Assembly: GCA_963575745.1 (NCBI GenBank)
Contig: CAUYUJ010018649.1
Span: forward strand, 231,123 to 295,122
Direction: 5' to 3'
Source of the DNA: Prorocentrum cordatum
Lineage: Eukaryota; Sar; Dinophyceae; Prorocentrales; Prorocentraceae
DNA length: 64,000 bases
In this document: positions 23,270 to 35,034 of the stretch, in pieces
Layout of the letters: every line of letters starts with the position of its first letter
Position numbering within the stretch: position 1 is the stretch's first letter
Notes under the pieces: model-generated
Seen by the model: the letters and a program-made list of their open reading frames with translations, nothing else
Database searches by the model: none
What the model was told of the DNA's origin: nothing
Made by a program: the position numbers and the translations under genes

Positions 23270-25000
23270 TAGGACGCCCCCCGTGGGAACAAGGAAGCAG
23301 CATCTGCACGAAGAGCCTGGGGGGGTCCTCCTGGTGGTCTGGTCACCCTGCTTCGCAGCGTCGTGCTCGAGACATCTCAGATCTACAGCTCGGGGAGGCA
23401 CTGTTGACCTCCTTGCCAGGAGTGACCCCGCTGGTGCTGCTGGTGTCGCTTCCTGTTCCTCTGGCCCCCTGACGCCAACCCTGCCCGCGCACCGCCGACT
23501 GTTTTCAGCTGGCCCCAAACCGCTCCCCACTAGAAAATAGCCGCAACGAAAACACTAGCCCGAAATATGAGATCGTGAGCTCTGGATACGCAAATTTGCG
23601 CTTCGCGCCGCGCGAAGCACGACGCACAGTCATCTTCGCCTTGACGCGACGCGCCCCCCTGCAAGAGGGGCAGCTCTCCAGCCCGGGCAACGCAGGGTGA
23701 GGTTCGATCAGATTGGCTCACCTGCGGGGCCCCAGCTGGCCACTCGAATCCCAACCCCTCTCACCGCCCTCCGGCGCGATTGACGGGCATGGATGGGAAG
23801 GGCTACCCTTGAAAATCCTGGAGCGCTGGACTGGACTTGGCGGAAAAGTCCCAGGCAAGCACAGACTGGGCAGTACTGGCATGGACCGGACTAGGCCTAT
23901 GCAGGTTCGGCTGGACTGAACTGCATTCGGGATGGGCTGCACGAGCATTCACTGGGGACGAACTGCAAAAGACTGGCATGGGACAGAGTTTGGGCTTGGT
24001 TTGGCTGTGGCTTGCGCGCAGGCTCGGACATGGACTTTGGACTCGGAACTGGAAGTCGACATGGACTTCAACTTGAGCTGAACTGGACTCGCCGAAAATT
24101 GGGACGGGTTGATCAGGGTGGACAATTTCTGGACCGAACTTGAACTGGGATGGACCGGGCAAGCCCGCACTAGACTGATTTCGACTTGGCTGGGCCGGTG
24201 GGCACTGGGCTGGACGGAAAAAGAAAGGACTTGCGAATGGTCTGGACTGGGGCACGCGCCAGCCTGGGCTGGATTGGTCAGGAGGCGCGGACTGGATCGG
24301 GAACAGTCTGACTAGGTTGAACTGTGACAAGTGAACTGAACTGGCTTGGTCTGGGATGTACTTCGCCTGGACCGAGCCTGGCATTGCTGAGCTTGGCACG
24401 AGCGGACTGGACTGGTCTCGGACGGAGGTGCAGGGCCCGACTTCGAGTGTGGGCTGGCCTGGCTCGGAGGACCTAGAAAGGATTCACTGAGCTGAGCAAA
24501 GCGAGGACAGGCACAACCACGCAAGACCAAATCAAATCAAGACTCAGCCAGAAGCCAACGCTAATGTCAAGGCCGATGTCGGGGCGAGACTCAAGGACAG
24601 GAGACACTTAGAGCCGTGCTTGGGCAAATCCTGCGCCTGCAGTCCAACTTCAAGCTAAAGCTAGAACTGAGCCAGCCAAAGGCAAGCCAAGCTGCGCGTA
24701 GGTATAGTGGGCATATGCGCACACAGGCACAGCGAGCGATAGGCACAAGTTACTGTGAGCACACCAAAACACACGGGCTGAGGTTGTATGGGCTGCGGGT
24801 ATGCGGTGGCCTGGAAGGACTCCGACGACTATCATGCCTTACCTTCTTAATTCGCCGGCCCAACGGGCCAGAGGCGTGCTAAGATCTTCGGTAACAGGTT
24901 AACGATATTTCTAGTTCGCGCGCGCGGGGCGGCCCCTGGGGGTCCCCCGGCGAAAAGTACCCCGACCACCGCCTGACCGCAGCCTGGCAACTGCTACTCA
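23270..25000. other. Stretch without a recognisable gene
   Basis: 23315-23450 is the partner of the dispersed repeat at 19545. From about 23820 to 24500 the plus strand is full of degenerate GGACTGG/ACTGGACT words at irregular spacing, apparently an old short-unit repeat. 24540-24900 shows nothing. Confidence 0.45.
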
Positions 25001-25019
25001 GGGATGGTTTTCCTGCTGG

Positions 25020-25720
25020 GCGCGGTCTCTGAGGCCCCCCAGAGCGCGCCAAGAGGGCCCCAAGAGGCCTCCAAGACAGCCCAAAAACGCTCCGAGTCAC
25101 CGAACGAGCGGAGCAAGACGCCCAATATGGCCTTCATACGGCCGTCGAGGCCGCCGAGAAGCCCCAAGAGAGCCTCATCAGGCTCTCCATTGGGGCTCCA
25201 ACAAACAAACATCGTCCCATTCCCTAAGGAACACGTGCATTTTTCGCATGTGCGACGTCTGGGGTTCACAGCGTCCAAACGTGCCCACGAGGCCCCCGAG
25301 ATCGCCCCAAGACGACCCAACAAGCCACCAAGAGAAGCCCAAGAGGGCCCCAAGACAGTCCCAGAGATCTCCGAGATGGCCCAAGACGCCTCCAAGACGG
25401 CCCTAAAAGCGAGCACAGACGGGACACCCGAACGGACATTTCGAGCTTTTGGCCCGGAGAGGTCCCCAGGAGGCTCCAGGAGGCCGCCAACACGCCTTCA
25501 AGAGGCCCACGGAGGCCCCCCAAAGGCCCTCAAGAGGCCCAACGAGGCCCCACAGAGGCTCCCAAGAAGCTTCGAAGATGCTCCCAAGAGGCCCTCCTTG
25601 GGGCCCTCTTGGGAGCCTCTTGTGGTTTCCTTGCGCCTCTCCTGGGAAGCCTGAGACTCTGTGAGGCCCACCTCAGGCCGTCTTGGGGCTCTCTTGGGCT
25701 GTCCTGAGGCGTTTTTGGGG
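25020..25720. repeat. CCAAGAGGCC minisatellite with internal orientation switch
   Basis: The left part (25030-25595) has CCAAGAGGCC units on the plus strand, and the right part (25600-25720) has the reverse complement (GGGGCTCTCTTGGGCTG). The switch is a near-perfect hairpin centred at about 25596 (GCTCCCAAGAGGCCC against GGGCCCTCTTGGGAGC). A non-repetitive segment at about 25200-25275 may be a strongly diverged member of the embedded-core family. Confidence 0.8.
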
Positions 25721-25866
25721 TCGCCGCTCCCTGCAGCTCCGCACAGCCGACGACCTCTCGGCCAGGCCTCCGCGGTGCGCAATATGGGCCGGCGGAATGA
25801 GCGAAGCGATTAAATGTTAAGAGTACGCAAGGGTAAATCGACATGAGCAGCGTATGTGGATTCGCT

Positions 25867-27206
25867 TCATACGCATCTCGAGCCTGGCTCCGCCGTGAAG
25901 GGCACCGCGTTGGTCGACATCGGGGGGTTCATCGCCGCGGGCGCGATCGACCAGGCGGGCGCTGGAGTTGATGCCATCTGCAGCGCAGGCGCTGGTGTCC
26001 CCGACATCCCTGCGAAAGGATCCGGTCTGGAGGTGCCTGCCACAGATGGCGCTGCAGCCAGGGGGCCAGGCCAGGCTGGCTGGCCGTAGGGCGGCATGGC
26101 TTGTGCTGCCAGGGGCGCGGGTGCGGTTGGCAACCCTCCAAAGGAGCCTGCTTCCGCCACCAGGCCGTGCGGGGCCACACCGCCCACGACCATGCCAACT
26201 GCTGGCACCGTTGCACGCTGAGCCGCCGCCGACTGCTGCAGCTCGGCAAATGGATCTGGCTCTGCTACTGCCGCTGCGGCCAAGCCCGCGCTAGCAGGTG
26301 TTGCTGCAGCGGAAGCGCCGTAACCGAACGGGGCCAGAGAAGCAGAAGGTGCTGCCGTCACTGTGGGGGTGTCCTGGAACAACAGCTCTGGAACGGCTTG
26401 CGCAGGGGCGCTGGTAGACAGCGTTGGCACGCAGTCTTGGGTCATGGGCGGCGCTGGGGCCGCGGAAAAGTCGGCAAAAAGATCGTCAGCGACCGGGGCT
26501 GGCTGCTTGGCACCTGGAGGCGGGGAGAGGGCGGGGATGGGTGCCACCGATGCAGCCTTGGCGTCGGCGACAAGCGCGGCGGGCGCCGCGACTTTTGCAT
26601 TAGCAGCTTGGGCTGGTGCCAGTGCTTCTGCTGGCATCAACGCACTTGGTGCTGTAGCTGTAGGGGGTGCAAACGTCATTGAGTCCAGGTCGCTCACGAT
26701 CGCAGACAGTGGCGCGGGCGCAGCCGCAACGGGAAACTCTATGAGAAGGTCAGATGTCTGAGCTGGCTCGGCGCTAGTAGGTGCCACTGGCGTGTGCGAA
26801 GGCGCGGGCGCCTGCGCGGCGGAAACATCTATCAGCATGTCAACAGGCGGAACGGACTCGGCCTTAGGAGTTGCCGCCGCAGGCTCATCCATACTCAGTA
26901 GAACTGGCTCTGGCGGGGGCGCCACAGCCTCTAGCCCCACCGTTATCGCCGGGCCCGCACTGGCTGCCGCGCCGGGCTCATCTAGATCGAGGAGGTCCTG
27001 CTTTGGTGGTGGCGCAGTCGCATCTGGCTCTGGCGTTGAAGCCGCGGCGTTGGCGGAATCTGGCGCAGTCTCGTCCAGACTGAGGAGGTCCTGCTTCGGC
27101 GCCGGCGCCTCCTTCTCTGGCTCTGGCGGTTCTGGAGTGGGGGTCGCTTCATCAGATGCTGCCTGCAAACGCTGTGTACCACAGGATGGGCAAAACTTGT
27201 CAGTAC
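25867..27206 (-). CDS. Clathrin-adaptor-like protein tail (clathrin boxes and DPF motifs), probable host gene exon
   Basis: This is an uninterrupted 446-codon minus-strand frame ending at a stop at 25867-25869. The left exon edge is inferred from an AG|GTACTG acceptor at 27206/27207. It starts with a zinc-ribbon half, DKFCPSCGTQRL. Regularly spaced clathrin-box-like motifs follow: DLLSLDE (about 27073-27090), DLLDLDE (about 26980-26997), VLLSMDE (about 26887-26904), then DMLIDV, DLLIEF and DDLFADF. Near the end come DPFAELQ and DPFAGM. LLDLD binds the clathrin terminal domain, and DPF/FxDxF-like motifs bind the AP-2 appendage; such Ala/Pro-rich tails are typical of epsin, AP180 and ArfGAP-type endocytic adaptors. 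The folded lipid-binding domain that should precede it is not recognisable upstream, so the subfamily is open. Low complexity without triplet periodicity, and the motif conservation, argue for selection rather than a repeat. Confidence 0.6.
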
Positions 27207-27342
27207 CTGGAGAGCGCCCAACGAGGCCGGAGTAGATGAGGGTCGGCGGATCGTGCCGCATGACCAGTGCATCGGCGACGTCGGGATGGAGAAAATGCAT
27301 CGCATCCCCCATGCGGCGCGATCCTCCGACCGCACCTATTTG

Positions 27343-27540
27343 GGCCTCATTTGGGCGGCATGGAACCTTTCTTAAACGAATAGCCGCAGGAAGTGCAGAA
27401 CTTCTGCGCCGTGCCCACGGAAGACTTGCCACCGTTGCCGGCGTTGGCCGAGGTGCTGCCAGAGCCTCTGGACACGGGAGGGTCGTAGACCACCTGCTGG
27501 CTTCCTCCCTCACAAACACAGTACGGGTCTCTCCTGGGGT
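27343..27540 (-). CDS. Short coding segment with a C..C zinc ribbon, possible upstream exon or gene end
   Basis: On the minus strand a frame different from the 25867-27206 exon encodes RRDPYCVCEGGSQQVVYDPP, a Gly/Ser linker, and AQKFCTSCGYSFKKGSMPPK before TGA at about 27343. The FCTSCG motif parallels the FCPSCG of the next exon (27181-27192), suggesting either duplicated zinc-ribbon exons of one gene or the 3' end of a separate one. The codon-like composition is non-repetitive. No start is visible. Confidence 0.4.
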
Positions 27541-28124
27541 GCGCTCTGGCCTGACCCAGACCTGTCCCGAAAACCTCTACAAGGAGTCTGCTTGTATGTG
27601 ATATTCAGCATCGAGGGGCCGCCTTCGAGCTCCAGGACTCCTGGGACCCCTCGGGCCCCCACACCGAAAACCCACACCGCTGGAGGCATGGGTGGGGAAC
27701 AAGCTCCGAGTGGAATGCAACCGTGGCGGCGAGGACCCCCATGAAGCCTGAGAAAAGAAACAAGAAAGAAACTCAATCCGCTACTGCCCTCCTCCACGTC
27801 TACAGTGGGAGCTCGACCACAAGAAACCTTCCACAATCAACCCAACCCTGGCACCCCAAGACGTCCATTGATGTTTGGCGTGGGAACGTCACGCTTTCCA
27901 TAGCAAAACCATCGAAAACCAAGAAACCCAGGGCACCCTCGAGGCAAGCCGGGTGTTTTTTGACATGGGCTTCCACTATAGGGCGAGGAGGATGTCATGA
28001 GAGGATTGGCTCAGGGTGCGGTTCAGGATTCCTGGAGTATCTAGCGGCCATCGTTCCTGCAGTCCGTGTGGAACCTTTGGAATTCTTGGGAACCCTGGAA
28101 ATCCTGGAACGTATCATTATCATG

Positions 28125-28310
28125 ACCTCCTCCTCCTCCTCCTCCTCCTCCTCCTCCTCCAACCTCGTCTCTGGCGCTCGTGTCGATCTCGTCCACGGTG
28201 AGCGAGTCCTTGGAGGGAGCACCACAGGACATCTCTGGGAGGAAGAGCCCAGCCTCGGAGGCGATGTCGTTGAAATGCTGCGTGATGGCGCCCCAGAACG
28301 TGGTGTCGGG
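28125..28310 (-). CDS. Candidate exon, unidentified protein, ending in a (GGA)n tract
   Basis: Following a CCGCAG acceptor-like site at 28311, the minus strand encodes DTTFWGAITQHFNDIASEAG, LFLPEMSCGAPSKDSLTVDE and IDTSARDEVG. It then runs into a poly-Gly stretch from the (CTC)n repeat at 28124-28160. The amphipathic helix-like composition with no repeats looks like genuine protein. Just upstream, 28400-28460 encodes NSCEKCGGKPVQED with another C..C pair in another frame. It may belong to the same minus-strand gene as 25867-27206; that link is inference. Confidence 0.35.
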
Positions 28311-28775
28311 CTGCGGACGCAGAGAGCCAGAACACAGGGCGAGCACTGACATGCAGGAGAGGGGTCCTGGAGGAAAGGAGTCGTTCCAACCCTGGAGGTT
28401 CTTGATCCTCTTGGACGGGTTTGCCTCCGCACTTCTCGCAACTGTTGGATCCCCCTGAGCCCTCCGCGGGCCCCCGGACCGGCAGGAGGCAACTCGGGAC
28501 GAAGGACTGGGCCCAGGGAAGGACTCTCAATCGTGGCGGCTGCACGAGGGGCGTCGGGGCCTCTACTCAGGGGGGCCGCGCACCCCTGGACGCCTCAGGT
28601 ACGCGCGGGGCCCGCGGCGGCTGAGGCAAGTTCAGATAATGCCAGAGAGGCCCGTCCTCAGGCGCGGCAGCCGCCTGAGGACACCTCTTTCCATCAGGCA
28701 TGGGCGCGCCTCTTTTCGCCAAGACTGGTGGAGCCTTCTGACGTCCGCGGAGGGGCTTGTTGATAGAAAGTTAAG

Positions 28776-29118
28776 TTAATCGATCGATTCGTCGGTCAGC
28801 TCGCTCTCAACGTCGCTCTCGGGGGCACTCAACGCGACAACAGTGAGGTAGCTTAGCATCTCGTCCCGCGAGGCCGGAAGGAGCCACAAGGGGCCCCAAT
28901 GGGGCCAGGGCGGGACCCCGAGGACGCCCCGCAAGAAGAAGTCGGCCGTCTCGGCGAGGCGGCGCTCCCAGGAGTTTATGATGGAAGCCAGGGTTCGGCC
29001 TCCACGGGATGTACGGCGGCCCCAGGCCACCATCGATGCAGAGGAACGATGTGTCCTCTTCCTTGAGCCAAATTTGGCAGCGCGAGATACGCTGGACTAG
29101 GGGCGAATCCGCATGCAA
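28776..29118 (-). CDS. Candidate terminal exon, unidentified
   Basis: Two overlapping minus-strand frames look coding. One is SRCQIWLKEEDTSFLCIDGG, which continues LGPPYIPW (about 29005-29085). The other is LASIINSWERRLAETADFFL, ending SAPESDVESELTDESID and a stop at 28776. A frameshift or small intron at about 29000 would join them. The acidic, non-repetitive carboxyl end is unlike the surrounding repeats. Function unknown. Confidence 0.3.
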
Positions 29119-30319
29119 GCGTGGTGTCGCCCCGAATTTGGATTGCCCCCCCTCCCGGGTTCATGCAAGCGTGGTGTCGCACCGCATTCCCCCGGGAGGC
29201 GTTAGCCCGCCTATGCTACCATTCTGTCTGTTGCTGGCATTGGACCCCCTGGAATTTCCGGTGCTTGGGCCCAGAAAAGGGGGACCAAAAATATCACTTC
29301 ACAGGCCACGGAGAGGACAGGGGAAAAAGCGCAACGCACTATCTATGCTACACAATGCGATGCAACACACTGGAAGCAAAAGAAGCAGGAAGGAGGACGG
29401 GCCCAAACGGCCAGGCGGCCCTCAGGTGACCCGAAAATGTTTCCCGCCTTCTGGCCTGCAGGGGAGGCTATGTTTAAACGCGCGGCGATGACGGATATTT
29501 CAGGAACGTGCGAAGGTGCATGGCTGTTTTTCCACAGGGCCTCTCCTCCAGCGCCGACCCCTCTGTGCACCCCCTGGGGGGCGGCCGATGGCGCTGCTCC
29601 CCCTGCGTGCTTCGCGCGCCCTAGGGGTTCGGGCGTTGCTGAATGCGTGGGGGCAAGAGGGGAGGGGAGGGGGACGAAAAATGCCATGGGGGCCCCATTC
29701 GAGCCACTTTGGAGGCCCGTGCCCTGCTAGCCTCGATCGCCCCCCCCAATTATCGTCCCCCCCACTGCGAGACGCCCGAAAGGAGTCCGGGAAGTGGGTC
29801 TGGCGCCGTTGGAGGCCGCGTGGACGTCTCCCAAAGTTCGTGCTCGCGTGATTTTCTGATTCTCTGTGATGGCACCTCGAGCACAGGTCCGCCACCGCGT
29901 TTGCAGCGGTTGGTGTGCGTCGCTACCCTCGCTGCGTTTCGTTGGGATCGCCTCTTGGAAAGCAACAGCGGGGACCCGCCGCGCATCCATCCCAGCATGT
30001 GCTCGTTGTGGCCAAATCATCGCATGCTGGTTGCTTCTCATGGGAAAAATCCCGTGTGATGCCTTCCATGACCATCTCTGGACCCCATCCCCCAGGTACC
30101 AACAAATCCACCCGGAGGAATCGAACAATTCAATTGGTCCACCTTCATCCCCTGCACTTCCCACCTCCTCCTCCTCTGATTGTTCTCCTCTCTTTCTGGA
30201 TCGAGGTGGATCTGTACGCAAGGAACGAGGTGGAGCAAGATGGATCTGTACGCACATGTATCCTCCTCCGAGCAGCGGCGCGGCGGCGATCTCGCGCGGC
30301 AGCGCATCTGGATACCAGT

Positions 30320-30436
30320 TGCATGCCCTGCAGTCCATGACGTGGTCGTCCTTGAACACCATGTTACCACATCCGTCGCAGTGCCCCGCCTTAGCCTTCC
30401 AGGAGACCAGCTCGTGCCCCTTGGGGCACTTGCCCT
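30320..30436 (-). CDS. Zinc-binding domain exon (C-x3-H, C..C, C..C)
   Basis: After an AG|GGCAAG acceptor-like site at about 30436 the minus strand encodes KCPKGHELVSW, then HCDGCGNMVF, then MDCRACNWYPD. The six ligands are Cys and His spaced as in the C1/ZZ-like zinc domains common in dinoflagellate proteins (CPxGHxL...CDxCG...C..C). The final Cys of the usual pattern is missing. The reading frame stays open to 29727 but changes character after about 30270 (an Arg/Ser-rich stretch with a tandem GATCTGTACGC repeat), so the exon probably ends there. It may be the upstream part of the minus-strand gene(s) at 25.9-28.3 kb. Confidence 0.4.
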
Positions 30437-30759
30437 GGGCATGCGGAAATGGAGCCTGAGGGACCTGGGCCCTTCGGGTGTTGGCTAAGGGGGGCCAAGA
30501 GACGCGGGGTGAAGAAACGTGCGTCTCTGGTGCACCTTGGGTGGCACGGTGGCAGGCTTCGGAAACCTGCCCACGGTGGCAGTTTCGGAACCATGTATGG
30601 TGAACCAAAACGTGGCGATACCGCTGCTTACTCCATGGACGTCTTCCGGTGTGCGTTCTGACCAGAAGTTCGAAGCGAATCCAGCGGTGGCGACGAGGGC
30701 CACGGGAAAACGAGGGAATGGTAGCGGTGTGGGTACTTCTTTCCTCCTCCGACAAAGGG

Positions 30760-32900
30760 CCCCTGGAGGGCCCCGCTCATGGAATCCTCACTTCCCCCCA
30801 CGATCATTGCCCCCCCCGCCCCCCCCTGGCCGTCCGCACGAGCCCAGGGGCCTCGCCTCGTCGAGGGCGCTCTGGGTTGTCGGGATCGTTCCGAGCGGCC
30901 TCCGAAGCCCGAGCTGCGAGCTTTTCCCAGGACTTGTGCGTCTTTCTTCGGAGGGCGTCCCAGATGGGGCTCGCAAAGCATGGCCCGAGGCATGTGCGCG
31001 GACGAGGGGGAGGACCGGGGGCGTATTGAACTCAGAAACAAGCGCCATAATATCCGGGGAGATGTCATGGCCCCTACCGTGATATTGCCCCCCCCCCCCG
31101 TTATGACCCCCCTCTTGGCCGCCAACGAATTTTGAGTCGTTCTGTGACGGTCCCAGGGACTGTGTAAAGCACCGAGACTGTTTGTTGTTGAACGTCTTGG
31201 GGGACTAGGTTACATGGCTATGTGCCTGTGGGGACGGGGCCACGGGAGACCGAAACGACAAAGAAAACGAGCTGTCCCCCATGGGCCCCTTGTCTGCACC
31301 CCGACCTGGTGCCTCTTCATGAGCTCCGATGTCGCCATTGCAGTGCGCAAAGTCGGGAGCCCTTGCAATACCCCGCCCCTCGCACGCGATCGGACCCGAG
31401 AGCCTGAGCCAACTGGTCACGGCGCGGTCTCAGGGCGATGACGCCCGGGGCCCCTGGCCGGATCGATCGACAGGCGGAGTCCGCAGTAAGGCATGCGGCA
31501 TAATGGTACCCAACGACTGGTTCCTGTCGTGTCGACGTGGACAATGGACTCTGAAACCGAGTAGATCGTTCCGACAGCGGCCAGCAAGATAGCCTGCTTC
31601 AGACCACCGATGGCCTCCCATCGGGGATCTACTGGCCCGGGTCAATCCAGACCCGGGTCAATCAGGCTTTGCAAGATCCTGCAAGATCCTGAAGGATCCT
31701 GCTCAGTGCATCCCTGGCTCCAACCAGCGCGCGCGGCACTGCGAGGACCGAGCGCCCCCGCAACTCCAGCCGGCGTCCACTTGCTAGCGAACGCTACGAC
31801 AGGGTCGATCGCAAGCGAGAAAGGGAGGGGGGGAGAGAATGGAAGGCGGGAGATGGGGAGGCTGGGATGAGGGCTGGGGGAAGAGGAAGAAGCTTGGGGA
31901 GATGCGGCCAGGCCCAGAACTGACACGTGGAACACGCTTTGATATCATCTGTGCCCTGCCCCGCCCTCTCCCCCTCCCCCCTGGTCACGTCACGATTCGC
32001 ACCAGCGATGTCTGGGAATGGACCATTCCGAAGCATACCCAGACGGCGCTGGCGCGAATCGCGACGCGACCCCCCCTCGGTCACGCCCGTTATCGCCAGG
32101 GGATAGATAACTATCTCATTACATGCGGAAGACAAGATGGCAGCTGTGTCTGCGCGCCGTCCAGCAGGCGCTACCGCAAATATGTTGTCTCCACTCACGC
32201 CACAGCGGGGCCGAAAGCGCGTGCCCTTCAAGAGGTGCCCGCCGCCCTTCGCGTTTTGGAGGGCGCGGACGGTCTACGGCTACAGGCCGAAGGCGCACGA
32301 GGGCGCTGCGAAAGCGAGGCAAGTCCGGCTTTTCCAGTGACGTGTTTTGGCAATTGCCCCAGACGGCCCTCTTGCCAACGGCCATCGTGCTCGAGACAGG
32401 GCGGGTGGGGATGGCGGCGGATACACACCTTGCTGGTCAATATTGTTCTGATGGTGGGTGCCGCTATATCAGGGCACGGAAGCGCGCAGCAAAAGCCGAA
32501 AGCCCTCTGGTGGCTCCCAAGGCCACGAGTTGTCGCCCCCCGCAGCTACGATCCTTAGCAAATTTGCCCGGGCTGGTCTTGGAAAGTTGACGCTGTAGCC
32601 CCGGACAGCCCGTCCACAAGCATGGGCCGCACTGCTTTGAGGGCGTCAGGGGAACTACCCCGGAAAACTCGAACAGGACCCAAAATGGCAGCAAGATAAA
32701 TGCGATGCCTCCCTTCGAATCCGCCTGACCCATGGAAACCTTGGAGCCTCTAAAAGTCACAGAGGCTCCAAGTAAGCCTGGATAAACTCGAGATGGGGTC
32801 CAGGAGCAACCCGGATGGGGAAAACCATGAAGGGGAGTAAAGCGACGAGGAGGACGAGGTGAGGTCAATCTCACCTGCCCTTTAGAGAGCGAGCTATGTA
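30760..32900. other. Stretch without a recognisable gene
   Basis: Several open frames exist on both strands, but none has a domain. 31640-31700 contains a short direct repeat of GACCCGGGTCAATC and then TGCAAGATCCTGCAAGATCC; similar words occur at 36555-36605. Confidence 0.45.
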
Positions 32901-32914
32901 GGGAGTTTCCTCTT

Positions 32915-33690
32915 CCATCTTCCCTCTTCCCCTTCGGGGAGGGGTTTGCCCCTCCCCCTACCCCCCTCCGCCAGGGTTTGGAGGGGGGCTTTTTCTGCGA
33001 GGCGCTGGAGCGTCCAGGATTGCATCGGCAAGGAAGCCGAACTTTTCCCTGGTACACAGAGGTTTTGGCCACATTGAGCCTCCTTGGGGCGCGCAATTGC
33101 GGAACCCTCCTTCTTTGATCGATCTCGACCACGATGGCCCCATAATGGCCCCTGCGGTTCCCAAGGGTGCCCTGAGACGGCCCCAAGATGCCCCCAGGAG
33201 GCTCAACGAGACCCTCAAGAAACCCCCAACATGCCTTCAAGAGGTACCCAAGAGACCCCCAATAGGCCCAAAGAGTCCAAGAGGCTCCTAGGGGCACCCA
33301 AGACGCCCCGCCCAGATGCCTCGGCGAGAAGGCCAACATGATTGATGTGACTGAGGTTTTGACCACACGTTGGCCTTCTGAGGGGGAGGGGGGCTCATTG
33401 GAACCACCACCTCCTTTGTATGATCTCCTCCGAGATGACAGCCGAGGCTCCCAAGGGTGCCCCAAGACGGCCCCGAGAGGTGCCCAGGAGACCCCAAGAG
33501 GCCCCCCGGAGGCCCCCACGAGGCTCCCAAGGGCCCCCCGTGAGGCCCCAAGGGGACCCCCAGAGGCACCCACGACGCTCCAATAGGCCTCTGCGAGAAC
33601 GCCACTTACTAAAGTGTTGGCCACGCGGTGGCCTCCTAGGAAAGGGACCTCTTGTACAACGGCCCCTCGTTTGATCGATCTCTTCCAAAA
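32915..33690. repeat. Interspersed repeat family, copy B (leader, cores and CCAAGAGG arrays)
   Basis: The leader (TCTTCCCCTTCGGGGAGGGG, then GTTTGCCCCTCCCC) matches 4545-4640. Three core units follow at about 33025-33130, 33315-33430 and 33590-33690. Each has GAGAA.GCCAAC, TGAGGTTTTGGCCACA(C)G, a CCTCCT/TGATCGATCTC segment and then ATGGCCCC. The cores are spaced 270-290 bp by CCAAGAGGC arrays, so the higher-order unit is core plus array. Copy A at 4535-5950 has the same order. Confidence 0.7.
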
Positions 33691-33699
33691 TGGTCCCAC

Positions 33700-34400
33700 G
33701 GTGGCCCCGAGGCTCCCAGCGTTGCGCTCGCGTTTTGCACGCTGATGCGTGTCCTTGCGGCGTCCTCGCGGCGACCCCGAGACGTCCTCGCATCGCTATT
33801 GGAATGGACCCAACGGACCCACCGTGTACGTCGACAAAATCCGATGACATGGTGTTTTTGACGGCGCGGCCGATTTCTGGCCAACGAATAGGAGGTGCAC
33901 CAAAAATGAATGATTCGTTACATGTCCTTCTTTTGTTGCGAAGGTATGTGCTGTTGTTTCGAATTTTCATGTTTTGAACATTCGCGGGTGCATTTTCGCG
34001 AAACAATTTACAACTGTTCTGCGGGGACCATCATTGCACGGTGCGTCACGAGCGCGCTGCCGTAGCCAGCAGAGAAGCCCCATCCGTCTCGCGACGCCTG
34101 CATTTAGCGGCGTCGTTGGTCTCGCCAAATGCACGGGCCTCTGGGCCAAGCCACGACGAATACGTGGGGACAATGCGACAACCAACTGTTATAGTTGTTT
34201 GTCCGTAAACGCGTCCAACCTGACATCTCGCATCACAGCACCTCTAAATGTGCCCGCAGAATGCTAAGAAAACCGGGTGAACTCCCGGCCCTCGCCTACC
34301 CCCCTTCCCTCGCACACTTCCTCCCTTGCGCGGATTTCGGCGCGCGGGTGCGCCCGCGCGCGCCGATGAACCACAACGCGTCGCGACAGGTCTGAACCAA
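33700..34400. other. Stretch without a recognisable gene
   Basis: Unique-looking sequence with lower GC content around 33900-34000. No domain, repeat or RNA gene is visible on either strand. Confidence 0.45.
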
Positions 34401-34411
34401 GGGAATGATTG

Positions 34412-34945
34412 TTTCGAAGGCCGAGGCTGCTGAGCGGCGCGGGTTCCAAATGCGCCATCCTTTTGCGGTGACCCCCACGGCATCAGCGAGGCAGGGCGCG
34501 CGGCGGCAAGGCCGGGAACCCCTCCCCGAGACAACAACCTCACGAGGGCCAGCGCGAATTTGGCGCTCGGAGGCCAAGGTGCGGACCGGCGGGAAACAGA
34601 ACAGCAGAGGGGGGGAGAGTGCAAGGCGGCGCGTCCTGGAACGCAAAATGCGACGGACGCGTAACGCAAGTAAAACCCTCGCCAATTCCCCGCCATCAAT
34701 AGCACGCGGGCTTTCAAAACCACCGCCCGGCGGCTCTAACCTTTAACGGCCCGCCGCGCGGGCCTGGCCGCCACCCCGATAACGCGACGATGATGGCGAA
34801 ATTTCTTCGAGGGTCGAAGCTGCTGACTGACGCGTTTGCAAATGTGCCCTCCTTTCGCCGCGCTCCCCTCAGCATCAGCGAGGCAAAGAGCGCGATGACA
34901 CGACCGGGAACCCCTCCCAGAGACAACGCTCTCAGCCGACGAGTC
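34412..34945. repeat. Pair of diverged direct repeats of about 150 bp, 385 bp apart
   Basis: 34412-34560 and 34795-34945 share CGAAG(C)(T)GCTGA, a G.CATCAGCGAGGCA block, CGGGAACCCCTCCC and AGACAAC in the same order. Divergence is high. No coding potential was recognised. Confidence 0.65.
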
Positions 34946-35034
34946 GTCCTCATCGACGCCCGCGTAGCGGCGCGGTTGCGGGAAGAGGGGGGATGAAGGC
35001 GCAGGGGGGATGAGGACGAACAGGAAGTCCCGTG

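Noticed and set aside
23803-24399. Minus-strand 198-codon frame
   Set aside because: It consists of degenerate GGACTGG-type words in antisense, with no recognisable domain.
29062-29078. CTTGAGCCAAATTTGGC, a possible second spliced-leader relic
   Set aside because: It differs from the leader complement by an inserted base and a substitution, and it lies inside a coding-like frame (CQIWLKEED), so chance or coding constraint explains it.
30200-30260. Repeated GGTGGATCTGTACGC words as a regulatory operator
   Set aside because: Two copies only, of a short direct duplication in noncoding or poorly coding DNA; no reason to assign regulation.
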